Shown here: positions 1 through 7,369 of the stretch, piece after piece | Layout: every line of letters starts with the position of its first letter | Position numbering within the stretch: the stretch's first letter is position 1 | Source of the DNA: Omnitrophica bacterium GWA2_41_15 | Lineage (GTDB): Bacteria > Omnitrophota > Gorgyraeia > Gygaellales > UBA12090 | NCBI GenBank assembly: GCA_919901925.1 | Contig: CAKKQA010000199.1 | Location: 1-32,566, forward strand | Direction of reading: 5' to 3' | DNA: 32,566 nucleotides | The notes under the pieces: model-generated | What the model was told of the DNA's origin: nothing | What the model saw: the letters and a program-made list of their open reading frames with translations, nothing else | Databases searched by the model: none | Position numbers and translations under genes: made by a program

Positions 1-219
1 GCCTGCGGCTACCAATTATAACACAGCCGCATTGACACGGTTACTTCCAAGGGCTGAACTATTACTGTATTCCTGACTTATATGAAATATACTCTGCCTC
101 TTAGACTCTGTCAAGAAAGAAATACCAAGAGTTTCCCATTTTTTAACCCAGATTTTGCTCTTTCAGAAAACACTCCTGGCGTCATTGCGGGGAGCCCCCG
201 CTTACTGACCGGTTACTTT
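1..219. other. Gene-free left edge
   Basis: I see no convincing gene here. The only open frame on the plus strand runs antisense into the next gene and resembles no protein I know. Around 178-200 there is a partial copy of the TCATTGCGAGG repeat family (TCATTGCGGGGAGCC) without its partner arm. The region is downstream of the minus-strand gene that ends at 220, so it probably holds the end of that transcript. Confidence 0.5.
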
Positions 220-936
220 TTATGGGGCGCAAATGGAAGGAAGGTTTCTCTCGATAAACCCGAGGAGCTTTTTCTGCGTTTCACTTCCAATATCCTTAAA
301 CTCTAACCCCATGCCGGGATAGATCTGCGGCTGAAGTTCTTTCTGCACATGCCAGGCCACCCTCGCATCCATTTCCAGCTCACCCGGCTTAGGCAAAAGC
401 GCCACTTTTAAATCCAATGCCTCGCCCAGAGGGTAAATCTTATCGGCGAAAATCAACATCCCCACGGCGCTTAAATTCAATATTTTTCCTCTGTGAAAAT
501 CCGCTTCCCTTTTTGACTTAAACTGGACATCTATATCAAGCGGCAAGCGCTTAAACCTTCTCCTAAGCTGTTTCTTCTGAATCTCCAAAATGTTTTTGTC
601 GTCTTTAAAACTTTTTATTGCCTGTTTTTCATCGTTATAAAACTCGAAAACCCTGTCCAGCGCCACCAGGCAGAATATCTTTTTAATATGTTCGGGGACG
701 CTCAAGAATTTGATAGTCCCTTTATGGTTAAGCATATTTTTATAAGCAATCGCTAAAACAGACAACCCTGCATAGTCGACTAGATTTATCCCGTCAAAAT
801 TACAGAGTATGTCACAATAGCCGTTTTCGATGCACCAGCCGACTTTCTCTACGAAATTAGCCGAATCAATATCTATATTCCCGGCCAAATCAAGGATAAC
901 TACCGAGCCTGTTTTTCTGAATGAGATTTCTAGCAT
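220..936 (-). CDS. STAS-PilZ two-domain protein
   Basis: This is a 238-residue protein. Residues 1-110 look like a STAS/anti-sigma-factor-antagonist domain: alternating strands, a central NLVDYAGLSVLAIAYKN segment where the phosphorylatable Ser/Thr helix normally lies, and a C-terminal ALDRVFEFYNDE segment. Residues ~120-235 look like a PilZ domain: an RRRFKRLPL motif (the RxxxR c-di-GMP signature), then LNLSAVGMLIFADK and the terminal GLEFKDI strand. No signal peptide or membrane segment is seen, so it is probably cytoplasmic. In the STAS helix the usual acceptor Ser appears to be Tyr-Ala (DYAGL), so classical phospho-switching may be lost. The likely role is c-di-GMP-responsive signalling; the target is unknown. 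The Shine-Dalgarno site before the start is weak. Confidence 0.75.
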   Translation of the reverse strand: MLEISFRKTGSVVILDLAGNIDIDSANFVEKVGWCIENGYCDILCNFDGINLVDYAGLSVLAIAYKNMLNHKGTIKFLSVPEHIKKIFCLVALDRVFEFYNDEKQAIKSFKDDKNILEIQKKQLRRRFKRLPLDIDVQFKSKREADFHRGKILNLSAVGMLIFADKIYPLGEALDLKVALLPKPGELEMDARVAWHVQKELQPQIYPGMGLEFKDIGSETQKKLLGFIERNLPSICAP

Positions 937-969
937 AATATTCTAACTCGTATCTGTCCAAATTACGCC

Positions 970-1079
970 TGTCATTGCGAGGAACCATCGTTAGGCATAT
1001 CAGTTACGAAGCAATCTCGCATTTAAAAACGAGATTGCTTCGTCGCCACGTCTGAAATAATAGCTCCTCGCAATGACAG
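970..1079. repeat. TCATTGCGAGG double-palindrome element, copy A
   Basis: This is a ~110-bp element with outer inverted arms (GTCATTGCGAGGA and its complement TCCTCGCAATGAC). Inner arms GACGAAGCAATCTCG-type and CGAGATTGCTTCGTC surround a short A/T loop. It lies between the STAS-PilZ gene and the microprotein gene. Related copies are at 17577-17684, 25010-25115, 29916-30019 and, degenerate, at 9926-10020. Confidence 0.9.
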
Positions 1080-1098
1080 TTTCACTATCATCTGTGTG

Positions 1099-1158
1099 TT
1101 ATTTCTTCTTTTTCTTTGCCTTTTTCTTCTTTTTAGCTCCACATGACCCGCAACTCAT
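1099..1158 (-). CDS. Cys/Lys-rich 19-residue microprotein
   Basis: This short frame encodes MSCGSCGAKKKKKAKKKKK and a TAA stop. The start is fixed by an AAGGAGGTG Shine-Dalgarno seven bases before the ATG, one of the two best ribosome-binding sites in the window (the other is at infC). The stop of the upstream secreted-protein gene lies 26 bases before it, so the two are probably co-transcribed. Two cysteines in a CGSC arrangement followed by a lysine tail suggest metal binding, redox activity or nucleic-acid contact, but that is inference. I do not recognise a named family. It is below the length cut-off of most gene finders. Confidence 0.65.
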   Translation of the reverse strand: MSCGSCGAKKKKKAKKKKK

Positions 1159-1184
1159 ATAACACCTCCTTCTTTGTATTACTG

Positions 1185-1814
1185 TTAACCTTTTTTGTTA
1201 ACCAGCCTCACATAATCGATATATATCGACCCTTTGCCCACCGGCCTGGGTTCAAACTGAAATATATTTATCGGCATATTTAACTCGCCGTTTTTATCAG
1301 ACTTCTCCGGCTGCCAATCGCCTCGAGGGAAAAAATCGCTAAAAGGCACCAAAAATTCTTTCCATCCGTTAAAATCATCGGTAAACATATACCGCCAATA
1401 TTCGAAACCGCTATCAACTAAATCTAACGCGACAGGCGTATTTGTATTTGTGCCGTAAACCCAAAAAGAAACGGCGTTGAACTTTCCAAAATCAATATCT
1501 TTAGGCGCCACTAACCAGGCTTCCGCGCCCTTTACATCTAATCCGTAACCACGGGATACCCATATATATCCGCCGCTTTGCGCGTCAAAATTAATCTTTA
1601 ACGACTGCTCTCCGTGGTATTTAATATCTTTAGCCGCCTCGACAGAAACGCTTGAAGGGCTTCCGGCGCCGCAATCAACGGTACCGTCAGGGCCGCTGGA
1701 TATCGGGCCTTCGAAATCGTCTATTAAAAGCTCATCACTGGACTGGGCAAAGCCATAACAGGCAACTGCTAAAACAAAGAACAATGAAATTAATAACGCG
1801 CGTGCTAATCTCAT
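1185..1814 (-). CDS. Exported beta-sandwich (CBM11/CIA30-like) protein
   Basis: This is a 209-residue protein when started at the ATG at 1814. That start has AGGAG seven bases upstream and opens directly into a signal peptide (MRLARALLISLFFVLAVAC then a short Ala-rich cleavage region). An in-frame extension to 1877 exists but has no ribosome site. The mature part contains LLIDDFEG, a run of Gly/Ser, then alternating strands ending IDYVRL. This pattern is typical of the galactose-binding-like jelly-roll of carbohydrate-binding modules (CBM11 / CIA30). It probably acts in the periplasm or at the surface as a sugar- or protein-binding module. No catalytic domain is present. A Cys near the end of the hydrophobic segment (VACYG) could make it a lipoprotein, but the lipobox is imperfect. 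Confidence 0.7.
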   Translation of the reverse strand: MRLARALLISLFFVLAVACYGFAQSSDELLIDDFEGPISSGPDGTVDCGAGSPSSVSVEAAKDIKYHGEQSLKINFDAQSGGYIWVSRGYGLDVKGAEAWLVAPKDIDFGKFNAVSFWVYGTNTNTPVALDLVDSGFEYWRYMFTDDFNGWKEFLVPFSDFFPRGDWQPEKSDKNGELNMPINIFQFEPRPVGKGSIYIDYVRLVNKKG

Positions 1815-1945
1815 CCAAGTTCTCCTTTCTGCTACGCCATTCAAATTACAGACAACGGTATGGCTTCGCAGGAACAAGCTCTATTGTATAGTGCTGCGAA
1901 GCTCTACCACAATTGAAATATTGAAGAGCGCAGCAGACCTTTTAA

Positions 1946-2296
1946 TTAATGTTTCTTTTCCGTGTTTTTGCGCATCTGTTTAAATTTATCCTTTTGCGCT
2001 GGCTCAAGAATTTGTTCAATCTCATCGTCGGTTTTAACCTTTAAGTTCCTTACCTTTTCCTTGGCGTCCTCAAATATCTTGACGGTTTCGCTTTTGGAGC
2101 TGGTTAGAATATTTCTAACCCTTACCTTTTGAGATTCAGTCAGGTTAAGTTTTTTACCAAGGCTTTCTACCCTACGTTCGATTTTTTCTCCCTGGGTGTC
2201 TTTGCCTGGTTTTTTACCTTCTGTTTTCTGCGCATACGCGAAAGTGCAGAGCACAAAAGCAAACGCTGCCGTAAAAATAACTATACGTTTTATCAT
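1946..2296 (-). CDS. Spy/CpxP-like small periplasmic protein
   Basis: This is a 116-residue protein with a clear signal peptide (residues 1-22, ending AYA-Q). The mature part is highly charged and helical and contains LNLTESQKVRVRNIL, the LTxxQ motif of the Spy/CpxP family, followed by a second helix near EQILEPAQKDKFKQM. Family members are periplasmic chaperones or envelope-stress regulators. An AAGGGGG site precedes the ATG. It lies only 11 bases after the vorB-like gene, so it is probably in the same transcript, although the functions look unrelated. The family is confident; the exact role is inferred. Confidence 0.75.
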   Translation of the reverse strand: MIKRIVIFTAAFAFVLCTFAYAQKTEGKKPGKDTQGEKIERRVESLGKKLNLTESQKVRVRNILTSSKSETVKIFEDAKEKVRNLKVKTDDEIEQILEPAQKDKFKQMRKNTEKKH

Positions 2297-2307
2297 AGCC
2301 CGCCCCC

Positions 2308-3381
2308 TTAATGTTTACGTGTTAACATCCTGGCTTTATTTACAATCTCCTCAACGATAAGAACCCCTCCGCCTGCGCGGCCTAAAAACTCGACATCCGC
2401 TCGTCCATTAAGGGCCAACCGGACATCTTCAACCATCTGGCCGCAAGACATCTCAAGGCATAAGAATTTAAGGCGTTTTTTCGTATGGGCAAGGTTTTTA
2501 AAAACGCCGTTGGGAAAAGGCCACAAGCTGACCGGGCGGATAAGCCCGGCTTTAACTCCTTTTTCCCTTAAATCCAACATCGCCTGTTTTGCCAGCCTTG
2601 CCATTGTGCCGTAAGCAACTAAAATAATATCCGCTTTATCTAAATGAAACTTTTCGTAACGTTGCTCTTTTTTATTTATCGTTTTATATTTTTCCTGTAA
2701 TTTTAAATTAAACTTTTCTAACTCGCCTAATTTAAGATAAAATGACTTCGCCACATTTGGTTTTCTTCCTTCACATCCCGTCAACGCCCACGGCTTTGCA
2801 AAATCCTTAACCCTTAACCCTTTACCCTTAACCCTTAACGGTTCCATCATCTGCCCGAGCATGCCATCGCTTAATATAATCACAGGGCATTTGTATTTAT
2901 CAGCCAGGTCAAACGCCAAAGCGGTTAAGCCATAGGCTTCCTGTACTGTCGACGGGGCCAGCACAATACAATGGTAATCGCCGTGGCCGCCGCCTTTAGT
3001 TGCCTGAAAATAATCTGATTGCGCCGGCCAGATATTGCCTAACCCCGGGCCTGCGCGCATAATATTCGCGATAACCGCGGGCAATTCAGCGCCGGCGATA
3101 TAAGAAATCCCTTCTTGCATTAAACTTATTCCGGGGCTGGAAGAACTGGTCATTGCCCGCGTGCCCGTGGCCGAGGCGCCAAAAACCATATTTATCGCGG
3201 CTAGCTCCGATTCCGACTGAATAAAAACTCCGCCTGCCTCTTTCATATTCCGAGCCATATAAGCAATCAATTCATTTTGAGGGGTAATCGGATAGCCCGC
3301 GTAAAATCTGCATCCGGCATCAAGAGCCCCTTTCGCGATCGCCTCATTACCCGACAACAATATTTTATCTTTAAGTGCCAT
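2308..3381 (-). CDS. vorB: 2-oxoacid:ferredoxin oxidoreductase alpha subunit (VorB-like)
   Basis: This is a 357-residue protein matching the alpha chain of 2-ketoisovalerate/2-oxoglutarate-type ferredoxin oxidoreductases. N-terminal GNEAIAKGALDAGCRFYAGYPITPQNE is the pyrimidine-binding domain signature. KPWALTGCEGRKPNV and the late DIILVAYGTMARLAK are typical of the VorB/KorA group. The enzyme oxidises a 2-oxoacid with CoA to acyl-CoA and reduces ferredoxin. The ferredoxin-like delta subunit is immediately upstream. The TPP-binding beta and the gamma subunits are not in the expected downstream position, where a Spy-like gene follows instead. Residues 182-193 (LRVKGKGLRVKD) come from a GGGTTAA-type repeat and replace a variable linker. 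Substrate specificity cannot be fixed from sequence. Confidence 0.85.
   Translation of the reverse strand: MALKDKILLSGNEAIAKGALDAGCRFYAGYPITPQNELIAYMARNMKEAGGVFIQSESELAAINMVFGASATGTRAMTSSSSPGISLMQEGISYIAGAELPAVIANIMRAGPGLGNIWPAQSDYFQATKGGGHGDYHCIVLAPSTVQEAYGLTALAFDLADKYKCPVIILSDGMLGQMMEPLRVKGKGLRVKDFAKPWALTGCEGRKPNVAKSFYLKLGELEKFNLKLQEKYKTINKKEQRYEKFHLDKADIILVAYGTMARLAKQAMLDLREKGVKAGLIRPVSLWPFPNGVFKNLAHTKKRLKFLCLEMSCGQMVEDVRLALNGRADVEFLGRAGGGVLIVEEIVNKARMLTRKH
2805..2839. repeat. In-frame GGGTTAA-type repeat inside vorB
   Basis: There are about five units of CCCTTAA / CCCTTTA on the plus strand, read in the gene as LRVKGKGLRVK. The same DNA motif and peptide recur in pheT and pheS, and longer copies lie between genes. 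Confidence 0.85.
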
Positions 3382-3402
3382 ATTCGTTAAACTCTTTATA
3401 AT

Positions 3403-3603
3403 TTACTTGTCTACTTCAATTGCCGCGTCGGGGCAAATAAGGGCACACGACGCGCAACCGCTGCAGCCGCTATCGACGAAAACAACCGGTTTTATCCCGC
3501 GCTTATTCAGCTTTATATCGTGCTTTATCAAGCCCTTCGGGCAAACGCTGATACAAAGCAGGCATCCTTTACATTTTTCGCGATTGATTTTAATCCGTGC
3601 CAT
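3403..3603 (-). CDS. 2x[4Fe-4S] ferredoxin, oxidoreductase delta subunit
   Basis: This is a 66-residue protein with two complete CxxCxxCxxxCP clusters: CKGCLLCISVCP near the N-terminus and CSGCASCALICP near the C-terminus. This is the bacterial-type dicluster ferredoxin fold. Its position directly before the VorB-like alpha subunit (21 bases) identifies it as the probable delta subunit (VorD/PorD/KorD type) that accepts electrons from the oxidoreductase. It follows dxs by 27 bases, so dxs, this gene and vorB likely form one transcript. Because the beta and gamma subunits are not adjacent, a free-standing ferredoxin role is an alternative. Confidence 0.85.
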   Translation of the reverse strand: MARIKINREKCKGCLLCISVCPKGLIKHDIKLNKRGIKPVVFVDSGCSGCASCALICPDAAIEVDK

Positions 3604-3630
3604 CTTTATAAATTTAAAAGGTAATTTGAC

Positions 3631-5457
3631 TTAACTTCTTATATGCTTGAGTATAGCTTCCGCAATCCCCTTCGCGTCAAGCCCGTATTTCTCAAGCAAT
3701 AAATCCCGCTTGCCATGGACGACAAATTCACAAGGCAGGCCCAAACGCAACAGTGGCCGGTTTAATAATTCTAACACAGCTGAACCAAAACCTCCATCTA
3801 AAATTCCTTCCTCAACCGTAATTATATATTTGAATTTCGCGGATAGTCCTTTAAACAGCTCTTTATCAAGCGGCTTAACAAAACGGCTGTTTATAACACA
3901 GGCGTCAATGCCTTCGCTTTGTAAAATCCGCGCCGCTTCTAAACTTGGGCCAACCATTGAACCGATAGCAATAATCGCGGCATCCTTACCGTCTTTTAAA
4001 ATCTCTGCCTTACCCATTTGAATGCCGGGCACCGGATGCTGAATGCTAATCGCCGTGGCTTTCGGATACCTGATCGCGCAGGGAGCCCTTACATTAACCG
4101 CGAATTCCAGCATACCCTCAAGCTCTTTTACCGAAGACGGCGCCATGACGGTAAAATTAGGAATATGGCGCAGATACGCCAAATCAAAAATCCCCTGATG
4201 AGTAACTCCGTCTTCGCCGCTTATGCCGGCGCGGTCAAGGCAAAAGACAATCGGAAGATTCGAAAGAGCCGCTTCTTCGATTAATTGGTCATAGGCGCGT
4301 TGTAAAAATGTGGAATATACTGCCACAACCGGTAACAGGCCTTTTTTGGCTAAGCCCGCGGCAAAACATACGGTATGCGCTTCCGCGATACCCGTATCAA
4401 AGAATCTCTCCGGGTATGCCGCCTGGAACTTATCCAGGCCTGTCCCGTCGGGCATCGCCGCGGTTATGGCCGTGATTTTTTTATTATCCGCTGCTAATTC
4501 TATCATCTTACTGCCGAAAATATCGGTATAAGTTATCTTGGCCTCTGACAAGCTCCTGCCTGTGGCAATATCAAATTGCCCGACGCTGTGAAACCTGACC
4601 GGCTCTCTTTCCGCGGGCAGATACCCTTTTCCTTTCTTAGTAAGCACATGCAAAAGTATCGGCCCTTTTAAAGAAAGTATGTTTTTAAGCGTTGGAATCA
4701 AGCGTTCAAGGTCGTGGCCGTCAAGCGGGCCAAAATAACGAAAGCCCAGCTCCTCAAAAAGCATCCCCGGGACAAAAAAGCCTTTTATTTCTTTTTCAAA
4801 CTTTGCGGCTAATTTTAGAATCACTTTTCCTTTCGGCATTCTGCCGCGGATAAATTTTTCCAACGAGTCCATAAAACGATTGTACACCGGTTGAGAAATA
4901 ATCTTATTTAAATAAACGCTGATCGCTCCGACTGCCGGAGAAATACTTAATTCATTAGTATTTAAGACTACCAAGATATCTTTTTTAAGGTGGCCGGCGT
5001 TATTTAAGCCTTCAAAACAAAGCCCTCCGGACAAAGAACCATCGCCGATGACCGCGACTGCTTTTTGATTGTTGACAACGCTCATCCCCAGCGCCAGAGA
5101 TACCGCGTCCGAGCTATGGCCGGCAGTGAACGGGTCGTATAGCGATTCGCCCGCGGTCGGAAAACCGCTTAGGCCGCCGAATTGCCGCAGTGTATCAAAT
5201 TTATCATTCCTGCCGGATAATATTTTATGCGCGTATGCTTGGTGGCCGACGTCAAACAACACGGAATCTTTAGGAAGGTCGAGAGAATAATGCAGGGCAC
5301 AGATTAACTCTACGGCACCTAAGCTGGAAGCCAGGTGGCCGCCGTTTTTAGAGACAACTTCGATTATACGGCCGCGCAATTCAGCGCAAAGCGCGTTTAA
5401 TTGCGGAATGCTAAGTTTTTTTAAATCCTGCGGCGTGTTTATAGATTCTAATAACAT
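3631..5457 (-). CDS. dxs: 1-deoxy-D-xylulose-5-phosphate synthase
   Basis: The 608-residue protein makes DXP from pyruvate and glyceraldehyde 3-phosphate, the first step of the MEP isoprenoid pathway; DXP also feeds thiamine and pyridoxal synthesis. Visible signatures are DVGHQAYAHKILSGR (near residue 72), the TPP/Mg motif GDGSLSGG followed by LNTNELSISP, GPLDGHD, and the transketolase pyrimidine-domain DRAGISGEDGVTHQG. The usual LNDNEMS reads LNTNELS, keeping both Asn. I start at the ATG at 5457 (MLLESINTPQDL) because it matches the family N-terminus. The upstream 14 codons of the longer frame come from an inverted-repeat element that abuts the gene. No good Shine-Dalgarno is seen, so the element may have replaced the native leader. 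Confidence 0.95.
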   Translation of the reverse strand: MLLESINTPQDLKKLSIPQLNALCAELRGRIIEVVSKNGGHLASSLGAVELICALHYSLDLPKDSVLFDVGHQAYAHKILSGRNDKFDTLRQFGGLSGFPTAGESLYDPFTAGHSSDAVSLALGMSVVNNQKAVAVIGDGSLSGGLCFEGLNNAGHLKKDILVVLNTNELSISPAVGAISVYLNKIISQPVYNRFMDSLEKFIRGRMPKGKVILKLAAKFEKEIKGFFVPGMLFEELGFRYFGPLDGHDLERLIPTLKNILSLKGPILLHVLTKKGKGYLPAEREPVRFHSVGQFDIATGRSLSEAKITYTDIFGSKMIELAADNKKITAITAAMPDGTGLDKFQAAYPERFFDTGIAEAHTVCFAAGLAKKGLLPVVAVYSTFLQRAYDQLIEEAALSNLPIVFCLDRAGISGEDGVTHQGIFDLAYLRHIPNFTVMAPSSVKELEGMLEFAVNVRAPCAIRYPKATAISIQHPVPGIQMGKAEILKDGKDAAIIAIGSMVGPSLEAARILQSEGIDACVINSRFVKPLDKELFKGLSAKFKYIITVEEGILDGGFGSAVLELLNRPLLRLGLPCEFVVHGKRDLLLEKYGLDAKGIAEAILKHIRS

Positions 5458-5475
5458 ATTATTCGCGCTCGCTAA

Positions 5476-5648
5476 CGCAATGGAAATTACTGTTCGCACA
5501 CGAAAATTTTTGCCGTCGGCTACGGTTTGCGGCTCATTACGTTCGCCAACATCCTATATACTTGAGTAGGCTCACTTCATTCGCCGCAAATCCTTGCCGA
5601 CTTTTGGCAAAAATTTTCTAATTGTGCGCGAACAGTAATTCCCATTGC
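5476..5648. repeat. ~173-bp inverted-repeat element upstream of dxs
   Basis: Left arm from about 5476 (GCAATGGAAATTACTGTTCG) is complementary to the right arm ending near 5648. The arms continue through AAAATTTTTGCC, GTCGGC and TTTGCGGC, with small indels, to a loop around 5548-5568. It has the shape of a MITE or a long transcribed hairpin. It occupies nearly the whole gap between xseB and dxs. Confidence 0.85.
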
Positions 5649-5661
5649 TTTTGATATAAAG

Positions 5662-5904
5662 CTATTCTTTCTCTGAAGCGCTCTCCTCATCAAAAGGCTT
5701 AAGTTCAAAGCCTCCCGCATCCTTTTTAGTCAAAACATCCACCTTTTTCTGGGCAGTATCGAGAATTTTAGAGCAGGATTGCGCCAGGCGCACGCCTTCC
5801 TCGTACTTCTTAAGGGATTCCTCTAAAGGAAGCTTGCCGGCCTCTAAGTCGCTTACTATTTTTTCTAATTTTTTTAATGCCTCTTCAAATTTTATCTCCG
5901 CCAT
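5662..5904 (-). CDS. xseB: Exodeoxyribonuclease VII small subunit
   Basis: This is an 80-residue helical protein with the family signature FEEALKKLEKIVSDLEAGKLPLEESLKKYEEG, then a second helix to CSKILDTAQKKVDVL. XseB binds the large subunit in several copies and makes the exonuclease that degrades single-stranded DNA to short oligonucleotides. GAGGG precedes the ATG. It follows xseA by 23 bases in the usual order. Confidence 0.95.
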   Translation of the reverse strand: MAEIKFEEALKKLEKIVSDLEAGKLPLEESLKKYEEGVRLAQSCSKILDTAQKKVDVLTKKDAGGFELKPFDEESASEKE

Positions 5905-5927
5905 ATGCCCTCACTTTGTTAAAGAAT

Positions 5928-7199
5928 TTATTTCTTTGTAGGGACAGCACACTGTGCTGTCCCTACAGCTGGTTTCTCACTTTTACTTATCACTTCGCTT
6001 ATAAAACTTCCCAAATTCAATCGCGTTTCAACCTTATCCCCGATTTCTAATTCTGTCGCGTCGCTTGCTACTTCCAGCGCGGGGAGCTTAAAGGTTATGC
6101 TGTAGCCGCGTGACAATATATTCAATGGGCTTAAAACATGCAATTTTTCTATCGAATTCACAAACCTGTGCCGGTTGATCTCGACGATATGCCTGATTTT
6201 TTGCTCTTGCCGGCGGCTATAATCATCAATGCGTTGAACATAAACCTGGATGAAATTCTGTGGATATTTTAAAACGTAGGCGCCCCTCAACCTTTCTAAT
6301 TCTTTACCGGAATTTTTTATTTTATTGGCAATGCTTGCGGCGCAAACAGCCAATAAATGCCCTATCTGGCGGGTTAATTCTTCTTTTCCCGCAACAACTA
6401 ATTCCGCTGCCGCCGACGGAGTAGGGGCGCGCAGGTCCGCGGTGAAATCCGATATAGTCCAGTCGATCTCATGGCCAACAGCGCTGATTACCGGTATTTT
6501 AGAATTGTATATTGCCCTGGCAACCGGCTCTTCATTAAATGCCCAAAGGTCTTCCATGCTTCCGCCGCCGCGGCCGACAATCAACACATCGGCTTCTTTA
6601 TATTTATTGAAATCCTGTATTGCTTGGGCAATTTCTTCGGCAGAGCCTTCTCCCTGGACCTTAACCGGTATTAAAATTATTTTTACAAACGGCGCGCGCC
6701 TTTTTAGTATATTTAAAATATCTCTTATCGCCGCGCCAACCGGCGAGGTAACCACCCCAACCACTAACGGCAAAAGCGGGAGCTTTTTTTTACGCGCTTC
6801 GTCGAAAAAACCTTCTTTTTGTAATTTTTCCTTCAGCTGTTGGAAAGCTATTTGTAGCGCGCCCACTCCCTTCGGCTCTAATCTTTGGATATTAAACTGG
6901 TACTGGCCCGACGGGGCGTAAAGAGTTATCCTTCCGAAAGCGATTAACTGCTGGCCATCCTGAAGCTTGAATTTTAATCCTGAATTCGCTCCCTTAAAAA
7001 ACACGCAGCGCAAACTGCTCTTGGCATCTTTAAGGCTAAAATAAATATGGCCTGCCTGCGACTGGGTGAAATTGGAAACCTCTCCCTCAACCCATGCCTC
7101 GGGAAAAGTATTTTCAAGGAGGACTTTTATATCTTCAGTAAGATCGCTTACCGTATAAATCCGCCGTTCTTCTTTTAAACCTACATTCTCTTTACGCAT
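5928..7199 (-). CDS. xseA: Exodeoxyribonuclease VII large subunit
   Basis: This is a 423-residue protein. The N-terminal OB-fold (YTVSDLTEDIKVLLENTFPEAWVEGEVSN) is followed by the catalytic region with GVVTSPVGAAIRDILNILKRRAP, VLIVGRGGGSMEDLWAFNEE and PVISAVGHEIDWTISDFTADLRAPTPSAAAEL, then a coiled-coil region. It degrades single-stranded DNA in both directions with XseB. The final residues VGTAQCAVPT are encoded by a 31-bp palindromic repeat, so the C-terminus has been rewritten by repeat insertion. The extension lies beyond the conserved core and probably does not affect activity. The Shine-Dalgarno site is weak. Confidence 0.95.
   Translation of the reverse strand: MRKENVGLKEERRIYTVSDLTEDIKVLLENTFPEAWVEGEVSNFTQSQAGHIYFSLKDAKSSLRCVFFKGANSGLKFKLQDGQQLIAFGRITLYAPSGQYQFNIQRLEPKGVGALQIAFQQLKEKLQKEGFFDEARKKKLPLLPLVVGVVTSPVGAAIRDILNILKRRAPFVKIILIPVKVQGEGSAEEIAQAIQDFNKYKEADVLIVGRGGGSMEDLWAFNEEPVARAIYNSKIPVISAVGHEIDWTISDFTADLRAPTPSAAAELVVAGKEELTRQIGHLLAVCAASIANKIKNSGKELERLRGAYVLKYPQNFIQVYVQRIDDYSRRQEQKIRHIVEINRHRFVNSIEKLHVLSPLNILSRGYSITFKLPALEVASDATELEIGDKVETRLNLGSFISEVISKSEKPAVGTAQCAVPTKK
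5937..5967. repeat. 31-bp palindrome, copy 1 (xseA 3' end)
   Basis: TGTAGGGACAGCAC, a short centre, then GTGCTGTCCCTACA: a near-perfect palindrome inside the last codons of xseA. The related copy at 15026-15056 differs at a few positions that change together on both arms, so the pairing is preserved. Confidence 0.9.
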
Positions 7200-7221
7200 A
7201 TTTTACTACGTAAGGACTTTT

Positions 7222-7369
7222 GAGGGTTAAGCGGTAAGGGTTAATTGAGGGTTAAGGGGTAAGCGATAAGGGTTAAGGAAAACCCGCATGAAAAATTCAT
7301 TATTTTAAGTTTTTCCTTATCACTTAACCCTTACCACTTAACCCTCTAATTTACCCTTAACCCTTAACT
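7222..7369. repeat. GGGTTAA-rich intergenic palindrome, copy 1
   Basis: GGGTTAA/GGGGTAA units on the left face CCCTTAA/CCCTTAC units on the right around an A/T core. The element fills the gap between xseA and ymdB and stops exactly at the ymdB stop codon. It could form a very long hairpin in RNA. Confidence 0.9.

Noticed and set aside
2805-2839. CCCTTAA arrays as telomere-like ends
   Set aside because: They are internal, short, palindromically arranged and partly inside genes; nothing suggests a linear chromosome end.
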